DNA of 53,151 nt, from the NCBI RefSeq assembly GCF_000513275.1, contig NZ_CBVJ010000070.1:1-53151 (forward strand), read 5' to 3'. Below are positions 44,965 through 53,151 of the stretch, piece after piece. The DNA comes from Paenibacillus gorillae (GTDB lineage: Bacteria; Bacillota; Bacilli; Paenibacillales; Paenibacillaceae). How positions within the stretch are numbered: position 1 is the stretch's first letter; each line of letters opens with the position of its first letter. A program made the position numbers and the translations under genes. The notes below the pieces were generated by a model. It searched no databases, was not told the origin of the DNA, and was given only the letters and a program-made list of their open reading frames with translations.

Positions 44965-46572
44965 TTACTGGTCAGCGTAGCCGAAGGGATATGCAGCCGA
45001 CAGCTCCAAAGGCAGCTTCCCTGCCGCTTTCAATTCGCCAGTCAGCACCTTTGCTGCCGATGCCAGCGCAAGCGGACGGCATTCATAGACAGCCAAATAC
45101 GCTGGAACTTGCGGATAAACGTTCAGATCCAGCGGATTGCGCACCGATACCGCGACCGTCCGGTTTCCTGCACGAGCAACGACTTCCTGTGCGATACGAG
45201 CTTCCAGATCATGCTTAGTTGCGTCATACGTCACTACAACGATTTGCTCGAATGACTCCAGATCAGCCAGGGGATCATTGCCGCTCATGCTCCGTTCTGT
45301 CAAATTGTCCAATCGGCTCTCAAGATGGGTGCCTAAGGTGCCGTCGCTGGACAAGATTTCATCGGCAACTGATACCGGCTTGATATCTGGCCAGAGTACA
45401 AGTGTGCTTGCGCCTCGTTTCAATGGCAGCAATTCGCCTTCGTTTTTGACAAGCGTTGCCGAAGCCTCACTCCATTTCACTGCTACCGCGCGATTGGCTT
45501 CTGTCGCCAAGCCTGCCGCCGCATGCTCCCAACTTGCCAACGGCTCGTCGACAATGAGCTCCTGCTTAAGCTTCATGACACGCGCGAGTGATTGCTCGAT
45601 CCTCTCCTCAGACAGCGTGCCGTTCTCTACAGCGGCAACAACTGCCTCCAGCGCTGCTACCTGCTTCTCGAACGTATGGCTGACAAGCACCATGTCCGCA
45701 CCAGCTGAAATAGCTTCAACCGCACCCTTCTCCGGACCGTAAAACCGGTCGATGGCATCCATCTCCAGGCAGTCCGTCACAATAATGCCGTCATAGCCAA
45801 GCTCCTCCCGCAGCAAACCGGTTAATACATTATGCGAAAGAGTAGATGGCTTGCCGGACGGCTCTAACGCCGGCAGCACGACATGCGCCGTCATAATGGC
45901 AGCTGCGCCTGCGGCAATGGCTGCGCGAAATGGCTTCAATTCAATAGCGTCCAGACGGTCCCGGCCATGCGGAATGACCGGCAGCGCGTGATGAGAATCG
46001 ACAGCCGTATCGCCATGGCCTGGAAAATGCTTCACCGTCGCCGCCACGCGAGCGGCTTGATAGCCCAGCATAGCTGCTGTGCCAAGTTCGGCGACGACAT
46101 CGGACCGGTCGCTGTAGGAACGGACATTAATAACGGGATTGTCCGGATTGTTGTTGACGTCCAGGCAGGGCGCATAATTCATATTCACACCGAGAAGACG
46201 AAGCTCCTCTCCGCATACGCGTGCGGTTTCACCCGCTCCTTCCTTAGAGCCAGCCGCTCCGAGCGCCATGTTGCCAGGCATTAGCGTGACGCCGTCCACT
46301 AGACGGGCAACCATGCCGCCCTCCTGGTCAATTGCGACGAGCAAATTCGGCTTGCCTGCTTGCTGAGCAAGCTGCATAAGCGAGTTCGACAGTCCGTGTA
46401 CCTGCTTAGCCGATTGAACGTTGCGGGAGAAATAAATCGTCCCTCCGATGCCGTAGGTTTCGATAAGATGACGGATTCCATCGCTAGGCTCATGCCCATG
46501 AAATCCGAAGACGAACAGCTGACCGACCTTTTCTCTTAGCGTCCAGTGCTCCCACTCGTCCTGCTTCCCCAT
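44965..46572 (-). CDS. nagZ: GH3 beta-N-acetylhexosaminidase (NagZ-like)
   Basis: This 535-residue enzyme releases N-acetylglucosamine from muropeptides or chitin-type oligosaccharides. The GH3 NagZ signature VKHFPGHGDTAVDSHHALP is present, with the His/Asp acid pair; the nucleophile Asp is in GIIVTDCLEMDAI. A C-terminal region of about 190 residues adds a second domain. No signal peptide is seen, so it acts inside the cell, which suits oligosaccharides brought in by the ABC importer at the head of this operon. GGAGG lies eight bases before the ATG. Confidence 0.94.
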   Translation of the reverse strand: MGKQDEWEHWTLREKVGQLFVFGFHGHEPSDGIRHLIETYGIGGTIYFSRNVQSAKQVHGLSNSLMQLAQQAGKPNLLVAIDQEGGMVARLVDGVTLMPGNMALGAAGSKEGAGETARVCGEELRLLGVNMNYAPCLDVNNNPDNPVINVRSYSDRSDVVAELGTAAMLGYQAARVAATVKHFPGHGDTAVDSHHALPVIPHGRDRLDAIELKPFRAAIAAGAAAIMTAHVVLPALEPSGKPSTLSHNVLTGLLREELGYDGIIVTDCLEMDAIDRFYGPEKGAVEAISAGADMVLVSHTFEKQVAALEAVVAAVENGTLSEERIEQSLARVMKLKQELIVDEPLASWEHAAAGLATEANRAVAVKWSEASATLVKNEGELLPLKRGASTLVLWPDIKPVSVADEILSSDGTLGTHLESRLDNLTERSMSGNDPLADLESFEQIVVVTYDATKHDLEARIAQEVVARAGNRTVAVSVRNPLDLNVYPQVPAYLAVYECRPLALASAAKVLTGELKAAGKLPLELSAAYPFGYADQ

Positions 46573-46618
46573 TACTATAACCTCCGCTCTTCTCTCCGAT
46601 ATCGCTTCTCGAAGTCTA

Positions 46619-48244
46619 TTAATCCATCATTCCGCCATTTAGCTGCTGATGCTTGCTTCTATAATCGGTCGGGTTATCCCCGGTATATTTCATGAACACT
46701 TTCGTAAAATATCGCCGCTCCGCATACCCGACTTCCTTCGCGATTTGCGCTACGCTTTTATGAGAGTCCGCAAGCATAGCCTTCGCCCGTTCCATCCGCT
46801 GCCGCGTCACGTATTCAATGAACGTTTCATTAAAGGTCTGTTTGAACAGCAGACTGAAGTAGGAAGTGCTCAGCCCGACATGAGTTGCCGCTTCCTCCAC
46901 ACTCAAATCACGGTACAGATTGCGGTCCAGAAACTGCTTTGCTTCCGCCATCGAACGCTCCGACTGCTTCTTCTTGTCCGTAGACTTATCAGCAACAGCA
47001 CGGGTCACTTGTAAAATAACGGAAAGCAAATCCTTGATCCCAAAGCGGCGGTCAAGCTTGCGCCAAAGCAAATCCTCCTGATCGCGGGAGAAGATGCCCA
47101 TCTCCTTCATCTCCCGCATCAAATTCAATACGAAGAAGTGAAGCATCGGCTTGAACCGGCCGATCATGGATTCATTCATCCCCTGCAGCTGCTGTGTCAT
47201 TCGCCGCAGCTCTGCATCTACAGCGGAGGTGTCTCCGCGTTTTACCGCGCCAATCAGCTTCTCGGATGTATCCCAGAATGCCTGATCCTCCTGGGAAGAA
47301 CCGGCTTCGCAATTCGGATAGACCTCAATCGTCTCCTGATGAGGCGCCAGCTGCATCCCTTGCTGCACGAGCTTATACGCCTGAGACAATGATGCAACAG
47401 GAGCATAATCCCGGTAAATGCCTGCATACAACGACAATTTGACATGGTTTTTCACAGCGGTCAGCAGCATTTCTGCCCAGTCGGTAATTTGCGTCAGATC
47501 GTAAGACTGTGATTTGTTGACTTCGATAAGAACGCACCATTCCCCGTCACGAATTTGAATGACGGCATGGTGAAAGCCGTTTTGCTGCAGCTTCTCACGA
47601 AGCACGTTGCACACCGCAAAGTTCCACAGCTTACGTTCCTTGTCCGACCATTCGCGCCAATCCTTCGTCCGCTCGGAGCTGACATCGAGATCAAGCACAA
47701 TGAGCGCGTACTGCTGTTCCCGGATAGCCTGCTCATCGCCGGTTATCATCCAGTTGCTGTCGGTCAGCTCCGTATAGTCCATTAGAATGTCGTACAATAT
47801 TTTTTCACTGGCCAAATCGATCATCCGGCCAAGCTTCTGACGCTCCTCGGTAAGCTGCTTCTGCTTCATCCGCTGGCTGGACATTACCCGGGCAATAACA
47901 CCGGTAAGCTCATCATAAGGAATCGGCTTGAGCACATAATCCTGTACGCCATATTGAATGGCAGCACGGGTATAAGCAAAATCCTGATATCCTGAGAGCA
48001 TAATAATATCGCATTCAGCACCCTTCTCCCGAATGTGCTTGACGAGCTCCAGTCCGTCCATGATTGGCATGCGAATATCGCAAAGCACGAGGTCAAAAGG
48101 CTGCGCCTCAAGCAGCTCCAGCGCCTCCATCCCGTTTTTCGCCGTTCCTCCAACCGTTAGACCAAGCATCTCCCAGGGAATGACCTTTTCCAGATTTCGC
48201 GTAATATGCGGCTCATCGTCTACCAATAGCACTCTGCCTGTCAT
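46619..48244 (-). CDS. YesN-type AraC-family response regulator
   Basis: The 541-residue protein starts with a receiver (LLVDDEPHI, Asp in LVLCDIRMPIMDG, Lys in DYVLKPIPYDE), has a middle region of about 250 residues, and ends in an AraC DNA-binding domain (SVEEAATHVGLSTSYFSLLF, SVAQIAKEVGYAERRYFTKVF). Its ATG overlaps the kinase stop by four bases (ATGA), so it is co-translated. It probably activates the ABC importer operon. Confidence 0.93.
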   Translation of the reverse strand: MTGRVLLVDDEPHITRNLEKVIPWEMLGLTVGGTAKNGMEALELLEAQPFDLVLCDIRMPIMDGLELVKHIREKGAECDIIMLSGYQDFAYTRAAIQYGVQDYVLKPIPYDELTGVIARVMSSQRMKQKQLTEERQKLGRMIDLASEKILYDILMDYTELTDSNWMITGDEQAIREQQYALIVLDLDVSSERTKDWREWSDKERKLWNFAVCNVLREKLQQNGFHHAVIQIRDGEWCVLIEVNKSQSYDLTQITDWAEMLLTAVKNHVKLSLYAGIYRDYAPVASLSQAYKLVQQGMQLAPHQETIEVYPNCEAGSSQEDQAFWDTSEKLIGAVKRGDTSAVDAELRRMTQQLQGMNESMIGRFKPMLHFFVLNLMREMKEMGIFSRDQEDLLWRKLDRRFGIKDLLSVILQVTRAVADKSTDKKKQSERSMAEAKQFLDRNLYRDLSVEEAATHVGLSTSYFSLLFKQTFNETFIEYVTRQRMERAKAMLADSHKSVAQIAKEVGYAERRYFTKVFMKYTGDNPTDYRSKHQQLNGGMMD

Positions 48245-50052
48245 AACCGTTCACCCCTGCTTTTCGGAATTGTACAGCGAATGACGGTACCATAACCTTC
48301 TGCGCTGCAGATCATCATCCCGTAGGCCGGACCATATTGAATACGGAGCCGGTCCGCAACGTTGCGAAGTCCAAGGCCGCGCCTTTCCCCGAGTTCTGCG
48401 GCATTTCGGCGTTTATCGGACTTATTGCTGCGCTCGCCAAACTTAATCAGGTTGGCTTCGCTCATTCCAACCCCGTTGTCACTGACCAAGAACACAATTT
48501 GATGCGCCTCTGCCCGAACGTCGATGGTAATGATTCCCTTGCCGTCCTCCAAGCCTTCAAAGCCATGCTGAATACTGTTCTCGACAAGCGGTTGAAGCGT
48601 CAGCTTTAGAATCGTGTAGTCATATACTTCTTCATCCACATTCAATTCATAAGTAAATAAATCCTCAAACCGGTATTTCTGAATTTCCAGGTAGCTGCTG
48701 ACATGGGCCACTTCCTGGCTAATGACAATTTCTTCGGAATCATGAAGCGTTGTACGCAGCAAATTGCTTAGCTGCCGCACCATCATCATAATTTTGCGTC
48801 CCTCGTTCTGAGCCGCCAGCGCATTGATCGATTCCAGCGTATTGAACAGAAAGTGCGGTTTGATCTGCGCTTGCATCAGCATCATTTCCGCATGCTGCTT
48901 CCGCTCCTGCTCCGTTCGCACTTCCGTCAGCAGCTCGCCGATTCGCTCAACCATACTGTTGAAGCTGTTCGCCAGCAGAACAGTCTCGTCCTTGCCCTGC
49001 GCCTTCACCCGGATATCGAGCAGGCCTTGCTCGACGAGACGCATTTTCCGGACGACCTTAATAATCGACTTCGCGACCCGATTAACGAAGAACACGTTGA
49101 ACAATATTGCAGATAGAACGCACAGAACCGTGATCATCCCGATCCATTGCACAAACCTTACATTCTCATTCGTCAGCCTGTTCCAGGGTTTGACCGAAAC
49201 GAGAACCCAGCCGCTTTGGTCCAGATTGTAGGCAGACACGAGACTGTCGATTTCATTGAACTTGATTCTGGAACTGGAATAGCTGTCCGTATTCTGCAAA
49301 TCGCCCTCCGTATAATCGGCAAGCTGTTTGCCTTCCAGCTGTTTATTGCTATCTAGCAAAATAAGGCCCTCCTGATTCACGATCACATACCGCGAATCAC
49401 GGCCTTCCGCATGCGGATTAAGAAAGGTGTTCAGCATTGAATATACTTCTTCTGTCTTGTACTGCGTAATCATTAATCCGATGTCGGAGAACGTCTGGTA
49501 ATCCTTCACCAGCCTCATTTGCGTAAATAATGGGGGCTCAACGCCTGTCAATTGCCGCTCCTCATAAGGACCAATCCACTTGGAACGGCCGCCGAGCTTT
49601 TTCGTCTCCACATAGAGCGGCTGCTGCTTCAGCTGCTCGAACGTAATGGGACGAAAAGTCGTCGGATCGTTGCGGTACGAACGGAACATCGTACCGTCAT
49701 TCGAATAGAGAACCACATAACTGACCGCCGGATGCTGAAACAGGATGCGGTTCATTTCCTTTTGCGCTTGGTTAATGGCGATCTGCGTACTGGCGTCGTC
49801 ATGGGGAAGCGTACTGTACTGCAGCGTATCCTGTACTTCGGAGCTCGTCAGATTGCCGTCTGACAGCTGCTCGAGCTCCTTGAAGAAGTACTTGATATTC
49901 CCTCCTACTGCCTTGAGCGAAATTTCCGTCTGCTCGCTGTATTTCTTCTCCAGCAGCGTCTCGGAGTTGAGAAAGGAGACGATGCCGAGACCAATCATGG
50001 GAACTAGAATGAGAAGGATAAAAGCAAGCATCAGCTTCGGTCTCAAGTTCAT
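48241..50052 (-). CDS. YesM-type sensor histidine kinase
   Basis: This 603-residue kinase has a first membrane helix (8-27), a large extracytoplasmic sensor (Cache-like, about 30-295), a second helix (about 300-322), HAMP, and the HisK/HATPase core. The phospho-accepting His is in AQIKPHFLFNTLESIN; the ATP site has NSIQHGFEG, VSDNGVGMS and RRGLGLRNVADRL. It senses an extracellular sugar or the binding protein, by analogy with its family. It lies 28 bases after the second permease. Confidence 0.93.
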   Translation of the reverse strand: MNLRPKLMLAFILLILVPMIGLGIVSFLNSETLLEKKYSEQTEISLKAVGGNIKYFFKELEQLSDGNLTSSEVQDTLQYSTLPHDDASTQIAINQAQKEMNRILFQHPAVSYVVLYSNDGTMFRSYRNDPTTFRPITFEQLKQQPLYVETKKLGGRSKWIGPYEERQLTGVEPPLFTQMRLVKDYQTFSDIGLMITQYKTEEVYSMLNTFLNPHAEGRDSRYVIVNQEGLILLDSNKQLEGKQLADYTEGDLQNTDSYSSSRIKFNEIDSLVSAYNLDQSGWVLVSVKPWNRLTNENVRFVQWIGMITVLCVLSAILFNVFFVNRVAKSIIKVVRKMRLVEQGLLDIRVKAQGKDETVLLANSFNSMVERIGELLTEVRTEQERKQHAEMMLMQAQIKPHFLFNTLESINALAAQNEGRKIMMMVRQLSNLLRTTLHDSEEIVISQEVAHVSSYLEIQKYRFEDLFTYELNVDEEVYDYTILKLTLQPLVENSIQHGFEGLEDGKGIITIDVRAEAHQIVFLVSDNGVGMSEANLIKFGERSNKSDKRRNAAELGERRGLGLRNVADRLRIQYGPAYGMMICSAEGYGTVIRCTIPKSRGERL

Positions 50053-50079
50053 CTGGATGGGGCCCCTTCCGAATTGCGG

Positions 50080-50928
50080 TTAGCCCTTGACGCTTCCTGC
50101 TGTCATGCCTTCAATAATCTGGCGCTGCAAGAAGAAGTACACGATCAGAACCGGAATGATGCTTATAATGACGGCCGCGGACAACGAAGCAAAGTTCGTA
50201 CGGTAGCCGTCATTAAAGCTGGCCATGCCCGTTGGCAGCGTGCGAAGCGTCTCGGACGTTATGAATAATTGAGATAATATATATTCGTTCCAGTTGCCGA
50301 TAAAGCTAAGGATCGTAACCGTAACAAGCGCTGGCATCGAAATAGGGAGCACGATTCTGACAAAGATGCCCGTTGCGCTCAGCCCGTCCATAATGCCGGC
50401 TTCCTCCAGCTCGTTCGGAATGGACAGCATAAATGCATAAATAATAAATACGGTAATCGGCAATGCATAAGTGGAGTATACCAAAATCAGACCAAGATGC
50501 GAATCATAAAGTTTGATGCCGTAATCTGTCGTCAGTGTTTGAATCAAGCGGTACAACGGAATGAACAGGGCACCAGATGGCACAAGCAAGCCGAACATAA
50601 TGAAATTGTAGACCAGCTTATTGGCCCGGCCGAACTTCATACGCGAGATTGCGAAGGAGGTCATCGCCGCGAACAGCACCGTAACAATACATGCAATAAC
50701 AGTTACTTTCAGACTGTTCCAGGCATAAAATCCAATCTTTGCCGTCTCCCAGGCTGCTTTGTAGTTGTCAAAATTAAAGTTCGTCGGAAATGCCCATGTA
50801 TTTACCGTAATTTCACGATTTGTCTTGAAGGATGTCATCAAGAGCCATACGAGCGGGAACAGGGTGAACAATACATATCCCCATAGAAAGGTATGGCTGA
50901 CAACTTGCCCTTTGCGGAATTTCAACAT
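50080..50928 (-). CDS. Carbohydrate ABC importer permease (MalG type)
   Basis: This 282-residue permease has about six membrane helices. The EAA loop EAGIMDGLSATGIFVRIVLP contacts the shared ATPase, which is not in the window. The ATG overlaps the stop of the other permease by one base (TAATG). Confidence 0.95.
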   Translation of the reverse strand: MLKFRKGQVVSHTFLWGYVLFTLFPLVWLLMTSFKTNREITVNTWAFPTNFNFDNYKAAWETAKIGFYAWNSLKVTVIACIVTVLFAAMTSFAISRMKFGRANKLVYNFIMFGLLVPSGALFIPLYRLIQTLTTDYGIKLYDSHLGLILVYSTYALPITVFIIYAFMLSIPNELEEAGIMDGLSATGIFVRIVLPISMPALVTVTILSFIGNWNEYILSQLFITSETLRTLPTGMASFNDGYRTNFASLSAAVIISIIPVLIVYFFLQRQIIEGMTAGSVKG

Positions 50929-51809
50929 TAGTATTGCACCTCCTCATGCTTGGTCACGCGATTCAGGATGAAGGTAAGCACGAGAATGATTAAGAACATT
51001 GCCACACCAATTGCGCTGCCGTAGCCAAGCTCCATAGAGCGGAAGCCGACTTTCAGCATATAGGTGGACATAACCTCGGTGGATTGGAAAGGACCGCCGT
51101 TGGTCATGATTTGAACGATATCGAGTACTTTCATCGTTCCCGACACCGACAAGAGCAGCATTACGAATAGGATTGGGCGTACCAGCGGCAGTGTAATCGT
51201 CCACGTCTCGTTCCACGCGTTAACACCATCGATTTTGGCAGCTTCCACAATTTCTTTCGGAATATTCAGAATAGCGGCCAAGCAAAGTACGATGAAGAAG
51301 CCGACATTCTGCCATGCGTTAGCAATCAGAATAGACAGAATGGCAAGCTTTGGATCGGAAAGCCATTCTCTAGCCCAGCTCTCCGGGAAAATCAGGCGAA
51401 TAAACTGATTGATCAGACCGGAGTCGTAGTTGTACAATACGCCAAACAGTATAGCGACCGTAGCTGTCGAAATAACAACGGGAACGAACACGGCCGACTT
51501 GTAGAAATCACGCAAACGGCTTACCTTACTGATTACTATCGAAATAAGGAAGACGAGCGGAATATTCACGACTAAGGAGAAGACCAGGAAATAGAAGTTG
51601 TTTAATAATGATTTCAGAAATACCTTATCTGTCCATAGGCGGATAAAGTTATCCAGACCAATGAACACTTTGTCCGTAATGCCATCCCATTGGTACAGGC
51701 CGTAAATGAATGATACGATAACCGGATATACGAAAAACAGGGCATAAAGCGCGAGCGTCGGCAATATGAACGCTATATAGGTAATGGGGTTTCTGAGCGC
51801 CTTGTTCAT
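50928..51809 (-). CDS. Carbohydrate ABC importer permease (MalF type)
   Basis: This 293-residue permease has about six helices and the EAA loop EAAKIDGVNAWNETWTITLP. A GAGGAGG lies about five to eight bases before the ATG. It pairs with the MalG-type permease. Neither an ATPase gene nor a second binding protein is nearby, so the ATPase is probably a shared MsmK-type protein. Confidence 0.95.
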   Translation of the reverse strand: MNKALRNPITYIAFILPTLALYALFFVYPVIVSFIYGLYQWDGITDKVFIGLDNFIRLWTDKVFLKSLLNNFYFLVFSLVVNIPLVFLISIVISKVSRLRDFYKSAVFVPVVISTATVAILFGVLYNYDSGLINQFIRLIFPESWAREWLSDPKLAILSILIANAWQNVGFFIVLCLAAILNIPKEIVEAAKIDGVNAWNETWTITLPLVRPILFVMLLLSVSGTMKVLDIVQIMTNGGPFQSTEVMSTYMLKVGFRSMELGYGSAIGVAMFLIILVLTFILNRVTKHEEVQY

Positions 51810-51853
51810 GATTTCCTCCTCATATTGCTTGCTGCTGCAATGGGTTTGAAAGG

Positions 51854-51884
51854 AAAAAGAGGGTGTCCCCGTGGGACACCCTCT
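51854..51884 (-). terminator. Partial terminator between the binding protein and permeases
   Basis: Perfect 11-bp arms GAGGGTGTCCC and GGGACACCCTC enclose a CGTG-type loop; five T follow on the minus strand. It sits between a highly needed binding protein gene and the permeases, so it probably sets a partial stop to raise binding-protein output. Confidence 0.85.
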
Positions 51885-51930
51885 CGTCCATCAGGATCGA
51901 TTGCAATGCCAAGCTATCAATGATTGCTTA

Positions 51931-53151
51931 TTATTGCGCAGCGTTAGCTTTCTCTTGAACCGCTTGAATTTTTGCAGCCACTTTCTCAGGCGTTGTTACT
52001 TTACCAATCAGCTCTTGAATACCTACGTTAACTTCAGCCGATACAGCCGGTTGTACGATTGCATCGTATGCTTTCCACGAAGTGGAAGCTGCTGCCATAA
52101 CAGTCAAGATCTCAGTAGTCAGCGGGTCAACACCGGACAGGTCGGACAGTTTCATCGAAGGCAGCAATTTGTCTTCAACCAGCGTACGTTTTTGTACTTC
52201 TTCAGTGTAGAAGTTACCGATAAATTTCTTAACTGCTTCTACTTTGTCAGCATCAAGGTTAGCGGAGAAACCAAAGCCGTTCGAGTAAGAAGCATTGATC
52301 GAAGTTTGGTCGCCTGCGCCGCCAGCGATGGACGGGAAGCCGAAGTAGCCGATTTGGCCTTTCAGGTCGCCAGCTTCTTCACCGGAGAAGCGGTTAGCGT
52401 CCCAAGTGCCTGTGAATACCATTGCAGCTTTGCCGGACAGGAATTGCGCGCCTTGATCCGCATAAGCAAGACCCAGTGCACCTTTAGTGAAGTAGTCTTT
52501 GTTTACCAGCTCTGCATAGGACGCAAAACCTTTAACGAAGTTCTCGTCCGTCCATTTCGTTTCGCCAGTAACGAGCTTGTTGATTGCATCGATACCAACG
52601 TTACGCTCCATAACCGTGTTCCACATCATGCCGTTAACCCAGCCGTCTTTCGCAGCAAGTGCGAATGGCGTGTAGCCTGCAGCTTTTACTTTGTCAGCTA
52701 CTGCAAGCAGCTCTTCCCAAGTTGTTGGCGTTTGAAGGCTCAGCTCGGAGAAGATTTTTTTGTTGTAGAAGATCGCTTCGCTATAGCCGCCGAATGGAAG
52801 GCCATATACTTTACCGTCAACAGTAAATTCGTCAAGGCTTGCGAATTTGTCTTTGATGCCCAGTTCATCGAGGATTGGTGTCAGGTCGAGCATGCGGCCT
52901 GCTTTTACATAGAGGTTCAGGTCGGAACCGCCGAATACTTCAAAAATATCGGGAGGATTGCCGGCTGTCATTTCCGCTTTCAGCTTTTGATCGCGGTTGA
53001 CGATTTCGTCAATGCCTTCAAGCTTGAAGGTCAGGCCCGGGTTCTCGTCTTGCGTTTTCTTTACACTGTCTTCGAGAATGCCCAAACGCGTTTTGCTTGT
53101 CTCTTTAATTTGTGTATGGCGGAGGGACAGCGTTACATCTTTCGCTGCCGG
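51931..53151 (-). CDS. Sugar ABC importer solute-binding protein (5' end beyond the window)
   Basis: The last 406 residues of the binding protein are in the window; the signal peptide and lipobox lie to the right. The frame runs open through the edge (PAAKDVTLSLRHTQIKET upstream of GILEDS). Typical family-1 segments are MTAGNPPDIFEVFGG, GLPFGGYSEAIFYNKKIF and GKAAMVFTGTWDANRF. It is the first visible gene of the importer-kinase-nagZ operon. The ligand is unknown, but nagZ suggests N-acetylglucosamine-containing oligosaccharides. Confidence 0.93.
   Translation of the reverse strand, partial: PAAKDVTLSLRHTQIKETSKTRLGILEDSVKKTQDENPGLTFKLEGIDEIVNRDQKLKAEMTAGNPPDIFEVFGGSDLNLYVKAGRMLDLTPILDELGIKDKFASLDEFTVDGKVYGLPFGGYSEAIFYNKKIFSELSLQTPTTWEELLAVADKVKAAGYTPFALAAKDGWVNGMMWNTVMERNVGIDAINKLVTGETKWTDENFVKGFASYAELVNKDYFTKGALGLAYADQGAQFLSGKAAMVFTGTWDANRFSGEEAGDLKGQIGYFGFPSIAGGAGDQTSINASYSNGFGFSANLDADKVEAVKKFIGNFYTEEVQKRTLVEDKLLPSMKLSDLSGVDPLTTEILTVMAAASTSWKAYDAIVQPAVSAEVNVGIQELIGKVTTPEKVAAKIQAVQEKANAAQ

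Overview
The window looks like chromosomal DNA of an endospore-forming Firmicute, most likely Paenibacillus or a close relative. The evidence is an alpha/beta-type small acid-soluble spore protein, a YtaF-type sporulation membrane protein, an Sda-like protein, strong AGGAGG ribosome binding sites, several YesM/YesN-type two-component pairs, and a polA-mutM-ytaF-coaE-(slt)-nrdR order matching the Bacillus core arrangement. Almost all genes lie on the minus strand. I saw no CRISPR array, rRNA, complete prophage or intact insertion sequence.

Layout, left to right. (1) 1-6700: an AT-richer island with a Type III restriction-modification pair (mod, res), a small unknown gene and a tyrosine integrase decayed by frameshifts. 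It sits at the 3' end of a tRNA-Ala(GGC) gene, the usual attachment point for integrating islands. (2) 7.2-14 kb: core housekeeping genes nrdR, a spore-protein gene on the opposite strand, a lytic transglycosylase, coaE, ytaF, mutM and polA. (3) 14.1-16.7 kb: a translationally coupled EAL and CBS-GGDEF pair for cyclic di-GMP turnover. (4) 16.8-17.4 kb: a repeat-rich spacer with eight perfect copies of a 10-bp unit and several CAAAATGYA palindromes. (5) 17.4-23.2 kb: pstS-pstC-pstA-pstB-phoU behind a clear four-repeat Pho box, preceded by a soluble CBS/methyl-accepting protein with its own two-repeat Pho box. (6) 23.4-28.5 kb: a GH42 beta-galactosidase with a divergent AraC regulator, a 2-hydroxyacid dehydrogenase, and an AraC gene broken at an A8 run. 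(7) 28.5-31.2 kb: a PhoP/PhoR-type two-component pair, kinase gene first. (8) 31.2-33.7 kb: a BASS-family transporter, a YfbR-like HD nucleotidase and a repeat-rich spacer. (9) 33.7-36.9 kb: an NAD-salvage locus with a nicotinamide phosphoribosyltransferase (nadV), an NMN adenylyltransferase and an NrtR-type Nudix/winged-helix regulator. Both nadV and nrtR have matching GTCA-N3-TGAC palindromes in their upstream regions. (10) 36.9-40.2 kb: a MITE-like element, a membrane chemoreceptor, an unrecognised protein, a CheW protein and an Sda-like protein. (11) 40.3-44.6 kb: a large hybrid kinase whose first HisKA box has Gln in place of the phospho-accepting His, coupled to a response regulator with a BTAD-like C-terminus. 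(12) 45-53.15 kb: a sugar ABC importer, a YesM/YesN-like two-component system and a GH3 beta-N-acetylhexosaminidase, probably one amino-sugar scavenging operon. Its binding-protein gene runs off the right edge.

The most interesting points are the NrtR/nadV circuit with visible operators, the Pho-box-bearing CBS/chemoreceptor-like gene whose sensor module is shared with the CBS-GGDEF protein across the pst operon, the kinase with a lost phospho-acceptor, and the tRNA-linked restriction island.
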